Origin: Treponema sp. | GTDB lineage: Bacteria > Spirochaetota > Spirochaetia > Treponematales > Breznakiellaceae | DNA: 46,460 nt | Assembly: GCA_009784975.1 (NCBI GenBank) | Contig: WQXG01000019.1 | Span: forward strand, 1 to 46,460 | Direction of reading: 5' to 3' | In this document: one piece after another, positions 16,880 through 25,707 of the stretch | Layout: each line of letters starts with the position of its first letter | How positions within the stretch are numbered: position 1 is the stretch's first letter | Notes under the pieces: model-generated | Databases searched by the model: none | Told to the model about the DNA's origin: nothing | What the model saw: the letters and a program-made list of their open reading frames with translations, nothing else | Translations under genes and position numbers: made by a program

Positions 16880-17341
16880 TTAGCGTGTTCCTATGTCCAA
16901 CGCGCGCTGGAACATTGCTTTTGAACCTTCAATAATTGCCGCATTTGCTTCATATGAGCGTGTTGCGGAAATCATATCTACCATTTCTGTTACAACATCA
17001 ACATTCGGCATTTCAACATAACCTTCTCTTGGACCTGTAAGTATCGCGTCCGGATGAGACGGATCGTACACAAAACGCGATTCTGTTAAAGTATCTTTTT
17101 GAATCTCCGCGACGCGTACTCCTTTGCCGATTCCGTTATCAAGTAAATCGGGCAGAAAAGGCGATCTCCAGTAAGGGCTTTCCACTCTCGGCCTCATAAT
17201 TACCCTTGAGCGTTTAAAAGGTCCGCCCTCTGCAGTACGCGTTGAGTTTACGTTAGCTAAATTGTCGGAAATAACATCAAGCCTTACCCTGTTGGCGCTC
17301 AGCCCTGATGCCGCAATGTTTATTGAACTAAAAATACCCAT
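16880..17341 (-). CDS. flgC: Flagellar rod protein FlgC
   Basis: FlgC is a proximal rod subunit exported without a signal peptide. The 153-residue protein begins with the rod/hook family motif (SINIAASGLSANRVRLDVISDNLANVNSTRT has its core at residues 6-36). It ends with the coiled-coil partner (VDVVTEMVDMISATRSYEAN, near 112-131). Length is standard for the family. It follows flgB after ten bases. Confidence 0.95.
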   Translation of the reverse strand: MGIFSSINIAASGLSANRVRLDVISDNLANVNSTRTAEGGPFKRSRVIMRPRVESPYWRSPFLPDLLDNGIGKGVRVAEIQKDTLTESRFVYDPSHPDAILTGPREGYVEMPNVDVVTEMVDMISATRSYEANAAIIEGSKAMFQRALDIGTR

Positions 17342-17351
17342 ATTAAATTAC

Positions 17352-17765
17352 CTATCCTCTTAATACCTGATTTATCTGACTAAATTCAAAATCTACAGCC
17401 CGCGCATACATCATATAAGCCATCTGATTTTGCGTCGCAAGCATGAATTCCTTTTCCGGATCAACATTGTTCCCGTTATTGTTATATGTGCTTGTATAAT
17501 CCAATACCCTGCGGATTTCCACATCTCTGTAATCCCTTTCCTTAAAGTTGGGGATATGCTTATCATGTGTACGATTAAGCTCCAAAACCGGTCTCTTTTT
17601 TTCCGATTCCAGCGCTCTTTTTAACTCGCTTTCAAAATTAACATCCGTACGCTTAAAATTCGGCACATCGGCATTTGCCATATTATTGGCAATAACCTGA
17701 CGGCGAACCACAGACGCATCCATCGCCCTGTGAAGCAAATCAACTGTCCTTGCAAAAGTGTTCAT
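17352..17765 (-). CDS. flgB: Flagellar rod protein FlgB
   Basis: FlgB is the first rod subunit above the MS ring. The 137-residue protein has the N-terminal rod motif VVRRQVIANNMANADVPNFK (19-38) and a C-terminal helix ending YARAVDFEFSQINQVLRG. AGGGAGGAAGG lies upstream of the ATG. The 49 bases to the hslU stop are AT-rich with a TATATA, but I could not find a -35 box, so a separate flagellar promoter is not established. Confidence 0.93.
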   Translation of the reverse strand: MNTFARTVDLLHRAMDASVVRRQVIANNMANADVPNFKRTDVNFESELKRALESEKKRPVLELNRTHDKHIPNFKERDYRDVEIRRVLDYTSTYNNNGNNVDPEKEFMLATQNQMAYMMYARAVDFEFSQINQVLRG

Positions 17766-17814
17766 AAAAACCTTCCTCCCTATATATAAACATCGGCAAA
17801 ACGCCTATTTCGCA

Positions 17815-19389
17815 TTAGAGTATGTACCTCCCAAGGTCCTGATCTTTGACAATATCTGCTAATTTGTCATTTACATATTCTACGGTAATATCGATATTGG
17901 CAGGCGCTATATCTGATGCTTCGAACGATAATTCCTCCAATAATGTCTCCATAATGGTATGAAGCCGTCTTGCCCCAATATTTTCCAGTTTGGAGTTAAC
18001 CTCTGCCGCAAGGGCTGCAAGGTGTTCAATAGCTTGCGGGGAAAATATGAGTTTTACTTCCTCTGTACCAAGCAATTCCGTATACTGCTTAATAAGCGCG
18101 TTTTTGGGCTCTGTGAGAATACGCAGAAAATCATCCTTTCCAAGAGAGTCCAGTTCCACCCTAAGCGGGAAACGTCCCTGCAGCTCAGGTATCAGATCCG
18201 AAGGTTTACTGACATTGAACGCGCCTGCCGCTATAAAAAGGATATGATCGGTATTTACAGGACCCCATTTTGTGTTTACCGTAGCCCCTTCTACAATTGG
18301 CAGAATGTCCCGCTGCACGCCTTCGCGTGAAACATCAGGTCCCCCTCCCCTATCGCCCTTAACCGCGATTTTATCAATTTCATCAATGAAAATTATGCCT
18401 GTCTCTTCCACGCGCTGCCTGGCTTCATCGCTAACCTTGTCACGGTCTACAAGTTTTTCGGCTTCTTCGGCTTTAAGTATTTCTCTTGCTCTTGATACAG
18501 TTACAACCCTTTTTTTCTTTCCGCCGCCGAAAATACCCGCAAACCCGGAAAGAGTCGCTTCAATATCCTCCATGTTGCCGCCCATCATTTCTATTGCGGG
18601 AAACTGCGGATTACTGCCCACTAAAAGCTCAACTTCCCTTTCTTCGAGCTTTCCGTCACGCAGCATTACGCGCAATTTTTCCCTTGTTGCCTTAAATTTT
18701 TCATCGCCTTTTTTTGCTTCATTTTCATTAAAAAATGCCTGTTCAGCATTGTCATCATGGGGCATTTCTTCATTGTTTGCGCTATCTTCAATTTCATTCT
18801 TTTTCATGAGAGGAATTCCCATCTGCAAAGTTGTCGCAATGATACTTCCGTTGGAATTCTCGGGATTAATGGCAAAAGTACCCATTGGTTTTATTATGGG
18901 ACCTTGTTTAGGTCTTTTATCACTTTGCTTTTTCTGGTTTACAGGAAGCAGCAAATCCAAAAGCGCTTCTTCCGCGCGTTTTTCGGCTTCCTGAGTAACA
19001 GTCTCCTGCATTTCCTGTTTAACCATCTGAAACCCTGCCGCCATTAAATCGCGAACCATCGATTCTACATCCCTTCCTACATAACCAACTTCCGTATATT
19101 TTGTAGCTTCTACTTTTATAAACGGAGAACCCGCAAGTTTTGCGAGACGGCGCGCGATTTCTGTTTTTCCAACGCCTGTAGGTCCTATCATAAGAATATT
19201 TTTTGGCGCGATATCTTCGCGTAATTCCGGATCAAGCTTAAGCCTTCGTATACGGTTGCGCAGCGCTACTGCAACGGCTCTTTTTGCTTTTTTCTGGCCA
19301 ACGATATACTTGTCCAATTCTCCCACAATTTCTCTTGGAGTAAGTTCCGTTACGGGATTTGTTTTTTCTGTAATTTGCTTTTTTTCCAT
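17815..19389 (-). CDS. hslU: HslU, ATPase subunit of the HslVU protease
   Basis: HslU is the AAA+ unfoldase that feeds substrates to HslV in the cytoplasm. Walker A GPTGVGKT lies at 69-76, the pore loop GYVG at 102-105 and Walker [12 protein letters not shown] in the C-terminal half, followed by the sensor and Arg-finger regions. The C-terminus DLGRYIL matches the family tail that docks into HslV. At 524 residues it is about 80 longer than E. coli HslU (443). The excess is in the I-domain, where residues about 140-215 form a charged, low-complexity insertion. The ATG is one base after the hslV stop. Confidence 0.95.
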   Translation of the reverse strand: MEKKQITEKTNPVTELTPREIVGELDKYIVGQKKAKRAVAVALRNRIRRLKLDPELREDIAPKNILMIGPTGVGKTEIARRLAKLAGSPFIKVEATKYTEVGYVGRDVESMVRDLMAAGFQMVKQEMQETVTQEAEKRAEEALLDLLLPVNQKKQSDKRPKQGPIIKPMGTFAINPENSNGSIIATTLQMGIPLMKKNEIEDSANNEEMPHDDNAEQAFFNENEAKKGDEKFKATREKLRVMLRDGKLEEREVELLVGSNPQFPAIEMMGGNMEDIEATLSGFAGIFGGGKKKRVVTVSRAREILKAEEAEKLVDRDKVSDEARQRVEETGIIFIDEIDKIAVKGDRGGGPDVSREGVQRDILPIVEGATVNTKWGPVNTDHILFIAAGAFNVSKPSDLIPELQGRFPLRVELDSLGKDDFLRILTEPKNALIKQYTELLGTEEVKLIFSPQAIEHLAALAAEVNSKLENIGARRLHTIMETLLEELSFEASDIAPANIDITVEYVNDKLADIVKDQDLGRYIL

Positions 19390-19390
19390 C

Positions 19391-19933
19391 TTATAATTCC
19401 TCTGTTATTATTTGCATATTTGTATAAATACAAATGTTACCTGCAATTTGCAGGCTTTTTTCCGCAATTTGCGCCGCTGAAAAACTGCTTCCTTCAAGAA
19501 AAGCCAACGCTGCCGCATAAGCATAATTCCCGCCGGAACCGATTGCAAGCGCGTTTTCGGCAGGTTCAATTACATCTCCGGTACCGGAAATCAGCAGGGT
19601 CTTGGAAGCATCCGCTACCAATAACAATGCTTCAAGCCGCCTTAACATTCGATCCAGCCGCCAGTCTTTTGCCAGTTCCACGGCAGATCTTAAAAGATCG
19701 CCTGAGTATTCTTTAAGTTTTCCTTCAAAACGATCAAAAAGAGTGAATGCATCCGCTGTCGCTCCGGCAAAACCGCAAAGCACTTTTCCGTCCATGAGAC
19801 GCCTTACCTTACGCGCGTTGTTTTTCATTACGGTATTACCCATAGTTACCTGGCCATCCCCTGCCATTGCTACCTTGCCGTCTTTTCTTACGGCAATTAC
19901 GGTAGTAGAATGAAACTCGACTTTTTCTTTCAT
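19391..19933 (-). CDS. hslV: HslV, peptidase subunit of the HslVU protease
   Basis: HslV is the proteasome-like Thr peptidase of the HslUV complex. The 180-residue protein contains [11 protein letters not shown] (catalytic Thr), [28 protein letters not shown] and AIGSGGNYA, all diagnostic. I placed the start at 19933 because an AGGAG precedes that ATG and family proteins begin there; an in-frame upstream ATG at 19987 lies inside the recombinase gene. The Thr that should become the new N-terminus is preceded by about nine residues (MKEKVEFHS), so a short propeptide must be removed, as in several non-enterobacterial HslV proteins. Ribosome binding site and xer stop overlap, giving tight coupling. 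Confidence 0.94.
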   Translation of the reverse strand: MKEKVEFHSTTVIAVRKDGKVAMAGDGQVTMGNTVMKNNARKVRRLMDGKVLCGFAGATADAFTLFDRFEGKLKEYSGDLLRSAVELAKDWRLDRMLRRLEALLLVADASKTLLISGTGDVIEPAENALAIGSGGNYAYAAALAFLEGSSFSAAQIAEKSLQIAGNICIYTNMQIITEEL

Positions 19934-19934
19934 A

Positions 19935-20888
19935 TTACACTCCTGTCTTCTCATTATTATTCCTCGCATGAGGATGGCTTGCGGCATAAACCTTCTTTAA
20001 ATTTTCCAGATTTACATGCGTATAACGCTGTGTAGTGGAAATACTTGAATGACCCAGCATCTCCTGAACCACGCGTACATCACAGCCTGAGTTAACCAAA
20101 TGAGTTGCAAAACTATGGCGCAATACATGCGGATGGATATTTTTTCCAAGCGTTGAATATTTTGCATAACTGCTTATTATCCATCGTATTCCGGAAACAG
20201 AGATTGATTTTCCTTTTCTGCTTATAAAAAGCGCTTCTTTTTTTTCATTAACTCCAGCCATTCTTAAACATTCTTTCCTGAACGGAAGATATTCCTTAAC
20301 AGCGGATTTTGCTTCGCCGGAAAAAAACACATAACGCTGTTTTCCTCCTTTTCCGGTTATCTTCGCTTCATCAAGAGCCTCAGAAATATTTTCCATTTTA
20401 ATGGAAGCGGCTTCAGAAATACGCAGTCCCGCAGAATACATAACCATAATTAATGCTTTATCCCTTTGCGGCCATAAAATGCCGGATGTATCAGGCAGCT
20501 CCGCAAAATCCGCCATTTCATTTTCCCATAATACCACAGGCAGCCTATGAGGCGTTTTTACATTACACAGGGATGTACAGGGATTATCTGTTCTCCTTTT
20601 TAACCACAAAAGCCAGCGGTAAAATCCGCGTATGGAAGAAAGGCATCTGTTAACACTTACCGCGCTTAAATTATCAGAAGATAAATCTGCGATAAAACTC
20701 TGCACTTCATAAGACGAAGCGTTATCCGGCTTTATATCCAGATTCGCGCAGTAATTGGCATAGCGGAAAAGATCATTTGCATAGGCTTCTATGGTTTTTT
20801 TAGAACATCCCTTTACCGCCTCAAGGTAAGAAAGATATTCCGTCACCGCAAGAGAATCCAAATTTTTTAATCTTTTCTCATCCATCAT
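19935..20888 (-). CDS. XerC/XerD-type tyrosine recombinase (CodV-like)
   Basis: This 317-residue tyrosine recombinase has an N-terminal SAM-like core-binding domain (about 10-95) and a C-terminal catalytic domain. Catalytic landmarks are Arg in [11 protein letters not shown], Lys in [23 protein letters not shown], His in [16 protein letters not shown] and the nucleophile Tyr in the same motif. Such proteins resolve chromosome dimers at dif together with a partner and FtsK. Its position upstream of hslV mirrors the codV-hslVU order of Firmicutes. A second recombinase lies about 4.8 kb upstream in the same run, and the two may be the XerC/XerD pair. Which is which cannot be decided here. Confidence 0.88.
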   Translation of the reverse strand: MMDEKRLKNLDSLAVTEYLSYLEAVKGCSKKTIEAYANDLFRYANYCANLDIKPDNASSYEVQSFIADLSSDNLSAVSVNRCLSSIRGFYRWLLWLKRRTDNPCTSLCNVKTPHRLPVVLWENEMADFAELPDTSGILWPQRDKALIMVMYSAGLRISEAASIKMENISEALDEAKITGKGGKQRYVFFSGEAKSAVKEYLPFRKECLRMAGVNEKKEALFISRKGKSISVSGIRWIISSYAKYSTLGKNIHPHVLRHSFATHLVNSGCDVRVVQEMLGHSSISTTQRYTHVNLENLKKVYAASHPHARNNNEKTGV

Positions 20889-20906
20889 ACCTAATTCCCA
20901 ATTCTC

Positions 20907-23054
20907 CTATTCTTCTTCTGCGCTGTGAAGATAATCACATTCAGGATTAATACACAATTTGTGAGATCCGTTTTTCTTGTCGTATTTTTCTACCATAAAG
21001 TAATTGCATTTTGGACAATTTTGATTGGTAGGTTTAAAATGGCTGATAAAATCACATTCCGGGTAATTTGTACAGCCGTAGAATTCCTTTCCTCTGCCCT
21101 TGGTTTTTCTCGCAACTACATCGCCCTGGCATTTTGGGCATTTTGCAAGCGGAATTGATTTGGTATTGCGGCATTCAGGAAATCCCGAACACGCAAGAAA
21201 AAACCCAAAACGGCCGAGCTTTTTCATCAGCTTTTTGCCGCATTTTTCACACTCATGCTCAGTTTCTTCATCCAAAGTTCCCTTATACGATTCAATTGTT
21301 TTTGTAACTTCATCTACAGTAGATTTAAAAGGATTCCAGAATTCCCTGATCATCTCAGGCCAGCTAATTTGATTTTCTTCTACCTTATCCAGTTTGTTTT
21401 CCATTGATGCTGTAAAATCCGCATCCACATAAAGCGTAAAATGTTCTACAAGCACTTCATTAATCAGTTTTCCCAAAATAGTGGGAACGAGCTGTTTATT
21501 GGAGCGCGTAACATAATAACGATCCAGCAATACAGAAATTATTGAAGCATAGGTAGAAGGGCGCCCTATTCCTTTTTCTTCCAGAGTACGCACAATTGAA
21601 GCATCCGAATAACGCGCAGGTCCCTGCGTAAAGTGCTGTTCGCTTCTGAACTTTTCTACATTCACTTTATCGCCCGGTTTAAGAAGCGGGCAGGAGCCGG
21701 AATTATCTTCTTTGGAAGACAGTAATTTTACTACCTTGTAAAAACCTTTTTCCAGCAATCTTGTTCCGCTGATACGGAAAATACCTTCGTCACTGTCTGC
21801 TTTAACCTTGATATCTACGCTTACAGTCCTGCTCTTTGCGTTATTCATCTGGCTTGATACAAATCTTTCCCAAATAATTGTATAAAGACGAAGCTGATCT
21901 TTTGTAAGATGTTCTTTTATGGACTCAGGGGTATATTCAGTATATGTAGGACGTATTGCTTCATGAGCATCCTGGGCATTTTTGCCAACTGTATATTCAA
22001 TTGCTTTTGGCGGCAATTCATTTGGGTAATTTTTTTCCAGCCAGCCGCGCACATCCTCAAGAGCGGAATTCGCGATACGGACACTGTCGGTGCGCATATA
22101 GGTAATAAGACCAACTCTTGAAGAGCCGATATTAACGCCTTCATAAAGCTGCTGTGCAACCTGCATTGTCTTGCGTGATGTAAAACCAAGCCTGTTTGCC
22201 GCGGTTTGCTGCAATTGCGAAGTGGTAAACGGCGCTTTGGGTCTTATGGTTTTATCTGTTTCGCGAATATCAGAAACAATACATTCATTGCTGCTGATTT
22301 TGTCGATAATGGCTTTTACTTCGGCTTCGTTTTTAAGTTCCGGCTTGCTGTTGTTCCATAAAACAAGCTGCGCTGTATAAATTGTTTTTCCTGTTTTAAA
22401 ATCGGCTTCCAGCGTCCAGTATTCATCCGGGATAAAGCTTTCTACTTCTTTTTCACGTTCGCAAATTAAACGAAGCGCAACAGATTGTACACGCCCCGCA
22501 GAAAGACCGTTTTTTACTTTTTTCCAGAGAAGAGGAGAAAGATGATAGCCAACAAGCCTGTCAAGAACACGGCGCGCTTTTTGAGCGGCTACCTTTGTTT
22601 CATCTATAGTGCGCGGATTAAGAACAGCTTCATTAACAGCCTGAGGCGTTATCTCGTTAAAACTGATGCGTTCTATGGGAACATCTTTGGACTTTGCTAT
22701 GATGGCGTTTTTTAAATGCCAGGCAATCGCCTCACCCTCGCGATCATTATCGCATGCCAGCAAAACTTTTCCGGCTTTTTTGGCGTCTGTTTGCAGTTCT
22801 TTTAATATTTTTGCCCGTCCGCGCACAGTAATATACTCAGGTTCAAAATTATGTTCCACATCTATCGCTGTCCTTGATTTTGGAAGGTCTATCAAATGCC
22901 CCATAGACGCTTTAACATTATAACTGGGACCCAGATATTTCTCTATAGTCTTTACTTTTCCCGGAGATTCTACAATTACAAGAATTTGTTTTTCCTGTTT
23001 TTGCAAACTTTTCTTTTTTCCGGCGCTTTTCTTCGCTGTTTTTTCTTTTACCAT
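20907..23054 (-). CDS. topA: DNA topoisomerase I
   Basis: TopA relaxes negative supercoils by single-strand passage. The 715-residue protein has a TOPRIM domain (ILVIVESPGK with E29, DNDREGE at 102-108), the active-site Tyr319 in RVGLITYMRTDS, and three C-terminal Cys4 zinc ribbons starting near residues 610, 650 and 690. The N-terminus carries an extra basic Lys-rich stretch of about 20 residues before the TOPRIM. AAGGAT precedes the ATG. It lies between dprA and the xer gene, in what I recall as the Treponema order. Confidence 0.96.
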   Translation of the reverse strand: MVKEKTAKKSAGKKKSLQKQEKQILVIVESPGKVKTIEKYLGPSYNVKASMGHLIDLPKSRTAIDVEHNFEPEYITVRGRAKILKELQTDAKKAGKVLLACDNDREGEAIAWHLKNAIIAKSKDVPIERISFNEITPQAVNEAVLNPRTIDETKVAAQKARRVLDRLVGYHLSPLLWKKVKNGLSAGRVQSVALRLICEREKEVESFIPDEYWTLEADFKTGKTIYTAQLVLWNNSKPELKNEAEVKAIIDKISSNECIVSDIRETDKTIRPKAPFTTSQLQQTAANRLGFTSRKTMQVAQQLYEGVNIGSSRVGLITYMRTDSVRIANSALEDVRGWLEKNYPNELPPKAIEYTVGKNAQDAHEAIRPTYTEYTPESIKEHLTKDQLRLYTIIWERFVSSQMNNAKSRTVSVDIKVKADSDEGIFRISGTRLLEKGFYKVVKLLSSKEDNSGSCPLLKPGDKVNVEKFRSEQHFTQGPARYSDASIVRTLEEKGIGRPSTYASIISVLLDRYYVTRSNKQLVPTILGKLINEVLVEHFTLYVDADFTASMENKLDKVEENQISWPEMIREFWNPFKSTVDEVTKTIESYKGTLDEETEHECEKCGKKLMKKLGRFGFFLACSGFPECRNTKSIPLAKCPKCQGDVVARKTKGRGKEFYGCTNYPECDFISHFKPTNQNCPKCNYFMVEKYDKKNGSHKLCINPECDYLHSAEEE

Positions 23055-23063
23055 ACAAAATCC

Positions 23064-24026
23064 TTAAATATCAATTTTTAAAAAATCTGCCATAGAAGAA
23101 ATTAATTCTCCTGTGCTTGTTAATCCTTCATGAGAATGTTCACAACTTGCATCAACATTCCATTTCTCCAGCACATCACATGCTGAATGAATAACTTCCG
23201 CTCCGTCGTTTGCCAGTTTGATAGTACCCAATCTGTCATAGGAACCTTCTTCCACACCTGCCGATGCAACCCAAAGATCCTTTCCCTGTTCCAGCGCAAA
23301 AGACGCTGTTATTAAAGCGCCGGATTTATGGGGCGCCTCAACAATTAATACACTGCGGGATAATGCCGCAATTATCCTGTTCCTCGCGGGAAAAGTCCAT
23401 TTTGCAGGCGGAAATCCCGGAGGATATTCGGAGATAATCGCTCCGCCGGAATCAAGTATCCGTTTTGCCAAAGGTTTGTTGGATGCAGGATATATTTCAT
23501 CTATACCTGAACCTAACACAGCATACGCGGGAGAACCGCTTACAAGGTTTCCCCTGTGCGCCATCGCGTCTATTCCAAGCGCAAGACCGGAAACAACAGA
23601 CACACCCAGCCTGGATAAATTACCTGCAATCTTATATGCCTGTTCTGCCGCCTGAGGGCTTGGCTTTCTTGTCCCTACCATACCCAAAAGTGATTTTTCC
23701 GGGTTCGGCAATATGCCTCTGTAAAATATAACAGCAGGCGGATCATAGCATTCCCTTAGAAGCGGCGGGTATTCATCATCTGTCCATGACACCCATTTAA
23801 TTGATTTCATTTTGCAAATTGTATCAATACGGCCTGCTTTTTCAATTATTTCTGTTATATCCCAAAAATATTGTAATTCTCTATTTAAGATTAATTCTAT
23901 GTCTCTTTTTGATTGTACAAATAATTTGTCTACACTGTCAAACACCTGCAGAAGAACTATTCTTTCTGTAAGCCTAAGACCCGGTAAAAGAGAAATAACC
24001 AAATCTTCAAAACATCTTTCATTCAT
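23064..24026 (-). CDS. dprA: DNA-processing protein DprA (Smf)
   Basis: DprA loads RecA on single-stranded DNA during transformation and is also kept in many bacteria not known to be competent. The 320 residues contain the Rossmann-like core GTRKPSPQA, VSGLALGIDAMAH, GSGIDEIYPASN, FPARNRIIAALS and SGALITASFALEQGKD. A short N-terminal helical domain precedes the core; a clear C-terminal winged helix is hard to see. Its start overlaps the upstream TPR gene by eight bases. Confidence 0.94.
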   Translation of the reverse strand: MNERCFEDLVISLLPGLRLTERIVLLQVFDSVDKLFVQSKRDIELILNRELQYFWDITEIIEKAGRIDTICKMKSIKWVSWTDDEYPPLLRECYDPPAVIFYRGILPNPEKSLLGMVGTRKPSPQAAEQAYKIAGNLSRLGVSVVSGLALGIDAMAHRGNLVSGSPAYAVLGSGIDEIYPASNKPLAKRILDSGGAIISEYPPGFPPAKWTFPARNRIIAALSRSVLIVEAPHKSGALITASFALEQGKDLWVASAGVEEGSYDRLGTIKLANDGAEVIHSACDVLEKWNVDASCEHSHEGLTSTGELISSMADFLKIDI

Positions 24027-24768
24027 ATCTCATCCCCTGAATAACATCTTTTAGATTTAACGCTTCTTCCCTGATATTTTTATCTTTGCTTCGATCTGCT
24101 ATTCTGTCATATATTTCTATTGCGCGCGAGTAATTTTCCAGCATAAAATTTGCTCTTGCCAGAACAAACATGGCAGAAATATCAGATGGTATTATTTGCA
24201 GATAACGCTCCAGATGAGCTATTGCGTCAGAAGGACGATCCAGCTCAAAAACATATAATATGCCAAGTCCGTACATTGGTCTTGTATACGTAATATCAAG
24301 CTCTAAAGCCCGTAAATATGATTTTTCCGCAAGATTATAAAAATGCTCGCGTTCCCTTTCTGCGTTAACAGAAAATCCAACTATAGATTTTGCGACAGAG
24401 CCTGCGGAAACGCCTGTTAAATAATAAAGGACAGCATCATCTGTATTATAATATATTGCCCTTTCCAATGCTTCAAGCGCGTCATTGTGCATATTTCTGT
24501 CGGAAAGCCTCATAGCCAGTATTTTCCAGTAAACTCCTGTCTGCGCTCCTTCCCTTACATTGCGTTCTATTTGATCTTCGTATAACGCAATTGCCCGTCT
24601 TAACCCGTCAATTGTTTCCGGCGGACCTCCGCGCGGGCTAATTTCTGTCATTCGCCTGGCTAATTCCCTGCTTGTCCTTGCGCTTGTTCCCTTATAGATA
24701 AAATATACAAGAGAACCGACAACGCAGAGAATAATTATTGCGATTAAAAATTCTTTTAATTTTTTCAT
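24019..24768 (-). CDS. Membrane-anchored TPR protein
   Basis: The 249-residue protein begins with one membrane helix (about 7-25, LIAIIILCVVGSLVYFIYKG). Several helical repeats follow with TPR spacing: YWKILAMRLSDRNMHNDALE, a repeat ending ALELDITY, MYGLGILYVFELDRPSDAIA, and FVLARANFMLENYSRAIE. TPR domains hold protein partners, here probably in the periplasm. Position between the recombinase and dprA is, as I recall, shared with other treponemes (T. pallidum has a TPR gene in this place). Partner and role are unknown. Confidence 0.75.
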   Translation of the reverse strand: MKKLKEFLIAIIILCVVGSLVYFIYKGTSARTSRELARRMTEISPRGGPPETIDGLRRAIALYEDQIERNVREGAQTGVYWKILAMRLSDRNMHNDALEALERAIYYNTDDAVLYYLTGVSAGSVAKSIVGFSVNAEREREHFYNLAEKSYLRALELDITYTRPMYGLGILYVFELDRPSDAIAHLERYLQIIPSDISAMFVLARANFMLENYSRAIEIYDRIADRSKDKNIREEALNLKDVIQGMRYE

Positions 24769-24775
24769 ATCATTC

Positions 24776-25705
24776 TCACACCTTTTTATTGCCTTGTGCT
24801 GTATTTAGTGCTGTACACAGCTTTGGCAAAAATCTGCGATGATTTTCCTTTAGCATAGTTCTTTCCACATGAGTATAAATCTGCGTTGTAGAAAGATTTG
24901 TATGCCCCAAAAGTTCCTGAACAGTTCTAAGATCTGCCCCTCCTTTTAAAAGCGATGTTGCGAAACTGTGCCGTAATGTATGCAAATGCGATGAGATGCC
25001 GGCAAGAGAAGTATATTTAACATAATTTTTCCAGATGCTTTTTCTGGAAAGCCGCTTTCCTCTTCTTCCTATAAAAAGCGCCTGGCTCTTATTAACGCTT
25101 CCTGCAAGCTGCGGGCGTGATATCTCAAGATAATGGCGAATAAGACCTGAGGCTTCCTTTCCGAATAACACAAGACGTTCTTTATCTCCCTTGCCCCTGA
25201 CTTTGGCGACACCGGATGTTATATCAACATCTTTAATGTTTAACCCTTCCGCTTCAGAAACACGCAAACCCGCTGAATACATAAGCTCAAAAATACATCT
25301 GTCACGGCAGCCCAGAGGGCTTTTTACATCTATCAGGTTTAAAAGATTTTCTATTGCGCTTGTATCCAATGTTTCAGGCAGTGTAGCTTTGCGTTTTGGA
25401 ATTTCCAGAATAGCAGCCGGATTTTCATCTACAAGTCTTTCATCCAGCGCAAATCTGAAAAATGATCTTAATGCGGAAATTGCCTTGGCAACAGACCTGG
25501 AGTCTATGTTATCCTCTTTTCTGCGCATTGCAAGATAATCACAAAGAACGGCTGTATCCGTATCAGACAGAGCCGTCTTTTTATCTTCAAGATACTCCAG
25601 AAAACGGCGAATCTCAAAACGATAGCTCTCTTTTGTTAAAAGCGATCTTCTTTCCATTGCCATAAGCCGGGAACAATATCTTTTAAGAAGCACAGAATTA
25701 TTCAA
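24776..25705 (-). CDS. XerC/XerD-type tyrosine recombinase, TTG start
   Basis: This 309-residue tyrosine recombinase has the core-binding domain (about 10-95) and a complete catalytic set: MYSAGLRVSEA, VRGKGDKERLV, HTLRHSFATSLL and LLGHTNLSTTQIYTHV with the nucleophile Tyr. The likely role is dif-site recombination at division, fitting its place right after ftsZ. It starts with TTG at 25705, two bases after the ftsZ stop, with GGAG six bases upstream. The non-ATG start plus coupling to ftsZ should hold expression low. It is clearly paralogous to the recombinase at 19935-20888. Confidence 0.88.
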   Translation of the reverse strand: MNNSVLLKRYCSRLMAMERRSLLTKESYRFEIRRFLEYLEDKKTALSDTDTAVLCDYLAMRRKEDNIDSRSVAKAISALRSFFRFALDERLVDENPAAILEIPKRKATLPETLDTSAIENLLNLIDVKSPLGCRDRCIFELMYSAGLRVSEAEGLNIKDVDITSGVAKVRGKGDKERLVLFGKEASGLIRHYLEISRPQLAGSVNKSQALFIGRRGKRLSRKSIWKNYVKYTSLAGISSHLHTLRHSFATSLLKGGADLRTVQELLGHTNLSTTQIYTHVERTMLKENHRRFLPKLCTALNTAQGNKKV

Positions 25706-25707
25706 TT

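Noticed and set aside
18272-18994. 240-codon open frame antisense to hslU
   Set aside because: It is Ser/Phe/Leu-rich without motifs, lies fully inside the hslU coding strand and is explained as a shadow of a conserved gene.
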